Shown here in pieces: positions 60,824 to 64,000 of a stretch of 64,000 bases of DNA; positions within the stretch are counted from its first letter, which is position 1; every line of letters starts with the position of its first letter. Below the pieces are notes generated by a model. It was not told where the DNA came from. It saw nothing but the letters and a program-made list of their open reading frames with translations, and made no database searches. A program made the position numbers and the translations under genes. Origin of the DNA: Clostridiales bacterium (GTDB lineage: Bacteria; Bacillota; Clostridia; Christensenellales; CAG-138); contig JAAYUE010000030.1 of NCBI GenBank assembly GCA_012517905.1, forward strand, positions 1 to 64,000. Reading direction: 5' to 3'.

Positions 60824-61222
60824 TGTTTTGATATCCTCCCTTGTTTTGCATGCGTTGATCATTTGTGTGAATGGATGTGTCGAAACTCATTTCACTTCAT
60901 TTTATCAATGCGGCATCACAAAGAAAAACATATCTTAAGCTATGTTTAGTACAACCTTTTTATTGTGATTAAATCAGGCGCTGATCTGCCGGACAATGCG
61001 GATACAGCCGCTTTTTGACGAGCGATGCGGAACTGAAACGGGATTGCGTACTTTTTCGAAAATCGGGCGGTTATCGGCCGATGATGCGGATTTTATTTCG
61101 GTATTGTGTTTCCCGTTCATTTGGTATACAGTAGTTTTGCAACAATGCATCCATCCATATGGCTGGCGAGCACCACAACAAAAACGTTGTATCAAGAGCA
61201 TCCATTCGGGAGCGTGAACGGC
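60824..61222. other. Divergent control region of acn operon and LysR gene
   Basis: About 400 bases without a gene. It contains the 22-bp palindrome (separate entry) and a TATACA at 61125-61130 with only a weak -35 about 16 bases upstream, a possible LysR promoter. The 5' part of the open frame here lacks a ribosome site. Confidence 0.5.
60926..60947. promoter_or_regulatory. Candidate LysR operator (22-bp near-palindrome)
   Basis: AAACATA (60926-60932) and TATGTTT (60941-60947) flank T-CTTAAG-C. Twenty of 22 bases are symmetric. It lies about 100 bases upstream of acn, in a typical place for a LysR activation or repression box (T-N11-A type). It is reminiscent of the CcpC boxes at Bacillus citB, though the sequence differs. 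Confidence 0.7.
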
Positions 61223-62161
61223 ATGAATCTCATCAATCTGTATTACTTTTTAGTCACCGCGGAAGAGCTCAATATCACCCGCGCGGCCGCGCGCCTTTTC
61301 ATCTCCCAGCAGGCGCTGAGCAAGCACATCAGCCAGCTGGAGAAGTATTATGAAACCCGGCTGTTTGACCGCACGCCGACGCTGGCGCTGACCTACGCTG
61401 GCACAAGGCTGGTCAAAGCGGCGGCCAGGATTCTCGACATGCACCGCCAGATCAAAAGCGAAATCGACGACATCAACAACCATCGCCGCGGCAAGCTGCA
61501 GCTCGGCATTTCGCATACGCGCGGCAGGGCGTTTTTGCCCGATATCCTCCCGCAGTTCAGAGAGCAGCATCCGCTGATCGAAATCACGCTGGAGGAGGGC
61601 AATTCGGTCGTTTTGGAGGACATGCTCCGGCATGGCGGGATCGACCTGCTGATCGGCTTTGCGCCCATCCTGCTCGACACGGTGGAAACGGTGGAGATTC
61701 TGAACGAACGGCTGTTTCTCGTGGTTCCCAAGAAGATCATGGAGTCGATTTTCAAGGAAAAGACCGAATTCATGCGCGGCAAATACACCGAATCCGCCGA
61801 TATCACGGCGTTTCAGGACAGTCCGTTTTTGCTGATGACCACGGAAAACCGAACGCGGACCATGTTTGACCATTATCTGAAAAAGTTCAATATCACGCCG
61901 AACATCATACTCGAGACCGAGAATATCGAAACGCTGCTGGCCCTCAGCCTGAAAGGGATGGGGATTACCGTCTATCCTGAAATGTTCATCAAGAATATGA
62001 GCCTGCATCTCACGCAGGGGAGCGACTCGCCCGTCGACTTTTTCCCGCTGAGCGATCCCGAGACGATCGGGACGCTGGTGATCGGCTATATGCGCGAGCG
62101 GTATCTTTCCAACGCCGCGGAGGACTTCATCGCTCTGGCAAAGCAGGTGTTTCGCCGCTAG
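61223..62161 (+). CDS. LysR-family regulator, divergent from the acn-icd-cit operon
   Basis: A 312-residue LysR protein. The N-terminal winged HTH reads NLYYFLVTAEELNITRAAARLFISQQALSKHISQLEKYY-like (about 1-60). The C-terminal substrate-binding domain (90-300) includes LQLGISHTRGRAFLPDIL, GGIDLLIGFAPI and LLALSLKGMGITVYPE. ATG at 61223 gives the family's standard N-terminus; upstream in-frame starts would add unrelated sequence. By position it probably senses citrate or a TCA-type acid and controls acn-icd-cit, as CcpC does for aconitase in Bacillus; it may not be orthologous. Confidence 0.9.
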   Translation: MNLINLYYFLVTAEELNITRAAARLFISQQALSKHISQLEKYYETRLFDRTPTLALTYAGTRLVKAAARILDMHRQIKSEIDDINNHRRGKLQLGISHTRGRAFLPDILPQFREQHPLIEITLEEGNSVVLEDMLRHGGIDLLIGFAPILLDTVETVEILNERLFLVVPKKIMESIFKEKTEFMRGKYTESADITAFQDSPFLLMTTENRTRTMFDHYLKKFNITPNIILETENIETLLALSLKGMGITVYPEMFIKNMSLHLTQGSDSPVDFFPLSDPETIGTLVIGYMRERYLSNAAEDFIALAKQVFRR

Positions 62162-62226
62162 TGGTCAATCGCATCCCTACGCGACAGCGCAAAAAAAGCG
62201 GGCGGATCAGGATGGGGGATTTCCCC

Positions 62227-63045
62227 TCAAAATCCGCGCCGCTTGAGGTCTTCTGCAATTGAAACATATACGTCCGTAATCTCCGACACGAATCCCGGCC
62301 GCGCCTTTTTGCACAGAGGCCGTCTTCGAAAATCGATTTCGTCGAGATGCGAAATTCCCCTGCGGCCCGCCCCGCGCAGCACGAAAGTCCGCGGGCCCCA
62401 CGATGCGGAGTCAACGGTGACGAGGCCGTCGTTGGCGCCCTCGATCAGACGGATGACGAAGTGCGCGATGCAGAGGTTGATATCGCTTAGAGAACCGTTC
62501 ATCACGCAGGCGTAGTTTTGATAAAAAACATTTTCCACATCCGGATTGTCGCTGTTGAACTGTCGCATGTGCGCGGTGGAAAACTCGTTGCAAACATTGA
62601 GAAAGTCGGGATTCCGATCGCCTGTGATCCGGGTCCAGTTATTCAGCGCGAACGCAGCGATGTGAAACAGGCTCTTTGGCGCCTGCAGCAGTCTGTCGAT
62701 CGTTCTGGAACCATGGTGCGGCGTGGCGATGGTCGTGATGCTGGCGATTTTGTCTCCCATCCCGAGGGAGGAGGCAGCCATTCGAATTTCGAGGCCGCCC
62801 TTCGAGTGGCCGATCAGATTCACCTTTTCCGCGCCCGTCTCCCGCAGCACCTGATCGATGCGCTCCGCCAGAAAGCGCGCGTTTGTGGAGATCGTCGCCC
62901 AGCTGTCCTGCAGGCCGTAATAGAGCGCCGCGCCCTGCGCCTGCAGGTTCTGCGGAATCCTGCCCCAATAGAGCGGGCGTTTCCAGTCGCGAAACCCCAC
63001 GCCGTGCACCAGAAGGATGGGATATCTTGTTTTACATCGGTCCAT
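62227..63045 (-). CDS. Alpha/beta-hydrolase, triacylglycerol-lipase-like
   Basis: A 272-residue alpha/beta-hydrolase with no signal peptide. It has ILLVHGVGFRDW (oxyanion), the nucleophile elbow GHSKGGLE and TIATPHHGSRTID, which together recall the Pseudomonas-type LipA or esterase group. The likely acid is in EGANDGLVTVDSASWG and the His in GISHLDEIDF. Substrates could be long-chain esters, but the cytoplasmic location is unusual for a lipase. It is followed (in transcription) by no further gene before the LysR stop region; the epimerase gene lies just upstream. Confidence 0.85.
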   Translation of the reverse strand: MDRCKTRYPILLVHGVGFRDWKRPLYWGRIPQNLQAQGAALYYGLQDSWATISTNARFLAERIDQVLRETGAEKVNLIGHSKGGLEIRMAASSLGMGDKIASITTIATPHHGSRTIDRLLQAPKSLFHIAAFALNNWTRITGDRNPDFLNVCNEFSTAHMRQFNSDNPDVENVFYQNYACVMNGSLSDINLCIAHFVIRLIEGANDGLVTVDSASWGPRTFVLRGAGRRGISHLDEIDFRRRPLCKKARPGFVSEITDVYVSIAEDLKRRGF

Positions 63046-63081
63046 GGCTTTTATCTGGCGGTACCTGCCGTTGCAGGGCGG

Positions 63082-64000
63082 TCAATAGAGGCTTGAAATC
63101 GACGAAAGATACGCTTCGTCCACAACCTGCAGTTCGGGATGCTTCGATAGATAGTCTATCACTTTTTGGATGCCGATCCGATAGGGGATGGCGGGCTTGA
63201 ATTCCGGGACGATCGATTTGATCTTGCTGTTGTCAAACCGCATGTCCCATGCTTTATCGCCGAGGAGCGGACCGCGATAGAAGGGAATCTTTTCGACGAT
63301 CACCTCCGTCGGCACATGTACGATCTCCGCCCGGACACCCAGCGAAGCGGCCGTGACCTGTATGATGTCGTCCCAGCGCATGCATTCGTCGGAAGTGATA
63401 TGAAACGCCTGCCCGATGCTTTCCTCGCGGGCGAACAGGCCGCAAAGGCCGACCGCGAAATCCTCGCTGTGCGTAATGGTCCAGAGCAGATTGCCATCCC
63501 CGTGCACTACCATGGGGATGCCGTGTTTCATCATATGCAGATAGGTCCAGCAGGCGGAGGTTCCGGCCAGTGCGACGGGAAAGATACGCCTGCCGTATGT
63601 CTGCGAGGGCCGGACAATCGTCACGGGAAATCCGTCTTTCTGATACCGCTCCCGATAATAGAGCTCGCATTCAATTTTCCGCTGGGCATACTCCCAATAC
63701 GGGTTTGCCAGCGGAGCGTCTTCGGTGACGATCGGCGGGTCGGGCGGCCTGGAATACACCGTGGCGGTGCTGATGTGGATGAGCTGTTTTGTCTTGTCCC
63801 TGAATATGGCGAATATGTTCTCCGCCTGATCTCTATTGTAACACAGAAAGTCCACGACGACGTCGAAGGACATGCCGTAAACCGCCTTGGCCAGCGCGTC
63901 GGGGTCATGATAATCCGCCTGAATCCAGCGCGCGCCGAGAAGGCCGAGGTCGTCGATGCCGCGCGGATTGACGATGGTGAGATCCCAGCCCCTCGACAGC
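63082..64000 (-). CDS. NAD-dependent epimerase/dehydratase, N-terminus missing
   Basis: The reading frame continues to the right edge without a start, so the N-terminal Rossmann GxxGxxG lies outside the window. The visible part of about 306 residues has VDFLCYNRD, IHISTATVYSRPPD and the catalytic YWEYAQRKIECE (Y-x-x-x-K as YAQRK). The later VRPSQTYGRR and TSACWTYLHMMKHG segments are typical of atypical extended SDRs. Substrate is likely a nucleotide sugar or a flavonoid-reductase-type small molecule. The gene is co-directional with the hydrolase downstream, 36 bases apart. Confidence 0.82.
   Translation of the reverse strand, partial: LSRGWDLTIVNPRGIDDLGLLGARWIQADYHDPDALAKAVYGMSFDVVVDFLCYNRDQAENIFAIFRDKTKQLIHISTATVYSRPPDPPIVTEDAPLANPYWEYAQRKIECELYYRERYQKDGFPVTIVRPSQTYGRRIFPVALAGTSACWTYLHMMKHGIPMVVHGDGNLLWTITHSEDFAVGLCGLFAREESIGQAFHITSDECMRWDDIIQVTAASLGVRAEIVHVPTEVIVEKIPFYRGPLLGDKAWDMRFDNSKIKSIVPEFKPAIPYRIGIQKVIDYLSKHPELQVVDEAYLSSISSLY

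Noticed and set aside
1-64000. tRNA, rRNA or CRISPR arrays
   Set aside because: No regularly spaced repeats and no tRNA- or rRNA-like conserved segments were seen on either strand, though a covariance search would be the decisive test.

Overview
The window is about 64 kb of GC-rich DNA with dense same-strand operons, purine-rich Shine-Dalgarno sites and no rRNA, tRNA or CRISPR that I can see. The gene content points to a strictly anaerobic, fermentative, probably butyrate-forming member of the Clostridia. It includes the oxygen-sensitive 4-hydroxybutyryl-CoA dehydratase, a glycyl-radical enzyme with its activase, citrate lyase, CoA-transferase chemistry, and BMP-type and tricarboxylate-type lipoprotein transporters. 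The organism assignment is inferred from gene content only.

Layout. (1) Positions 1-8120 (+) form one operon for 4-hydroxybutyrate and crotonyl-CoA metabolism: a GAPDH-like end fragment, 4hbD, abfD, a NifU-domain protein, a small Cys-rich protein, a 4HB CoA-transferase, thiolase, crotonase, 3-hydroxybutyryl-CoA dehydrogenase and a small GNAT. (2) 8224-10218 (+) is an old-yellow-enzyme/2,4-dienoyl-CoA-reductase-type flavoprotein closed by a terminator, followed by a decayed IS5-type transposase. (3) 11519-23524 is a dehydrogenase island of uncertain substrate: three zinc alcohol dehydrogenases, an SDR, a split transketolase, two VOC proteins, two metallo-beta-lactamase-fold proteins, a DASS/SLC13 carrier and a divergent AraC regulator. 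(4) 24164-31912 (-) is a nucleoside uptake and salvage operon: BMP lipoprotein, ABC ATPase, two permeases, an MtaD-like deaminase, uridine phosphorylase and a GntR/UTRA regulator. Divergent to it are yjjI-yjjW, a glycyl-radical enzyme of unassigned function and its activase. (5) 34827-51933 is a TetR gene (-) diverging from a long (+) catabolic cluster: HpcH/HpaI aldolase, RraA-type lyase, tripartite tricarboxylate transporter, two carboxymuconolactone-decarboxylase-like proteins, SMP-30 lactonase, DhaK/DhaL, Fe-alcohol dehydrogenase, flavoprotein, MmsA-type aldehyde dehydrogenase, metal-dependent hydrolase, TIM-barrel isomerase and D-2-hydroxyacid dehydrogenase. (6) 52030-60823 (-) is acn-icd-citCDEFXG with a divergent LysR gene, connecting 2-oxoglutarate, isocitrate and citrate with oxaloacetate plus acetate. 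(7) 62227-64000 (-) holds a lipase-like alpha/beta hydrolase and a truncated NAD-dependent epimerase.

How it fits together. Regions 1 and 6 can be read as two arms of carbon flow in an amino-acid or C4-acid fermenter. 4-Hydroxybutyrate is activated, dehydrated and isomerised to crotonyl-CoA, while 2-oxoglutarate can be reductively carboxylated and cleaved through citrate. Regions 3 and 5 look like inducible accessory pathways, each with a regulator and a carrier. Their substrates cannot be named from sequence alone, and they are the best places to look for undescribed chemistry.
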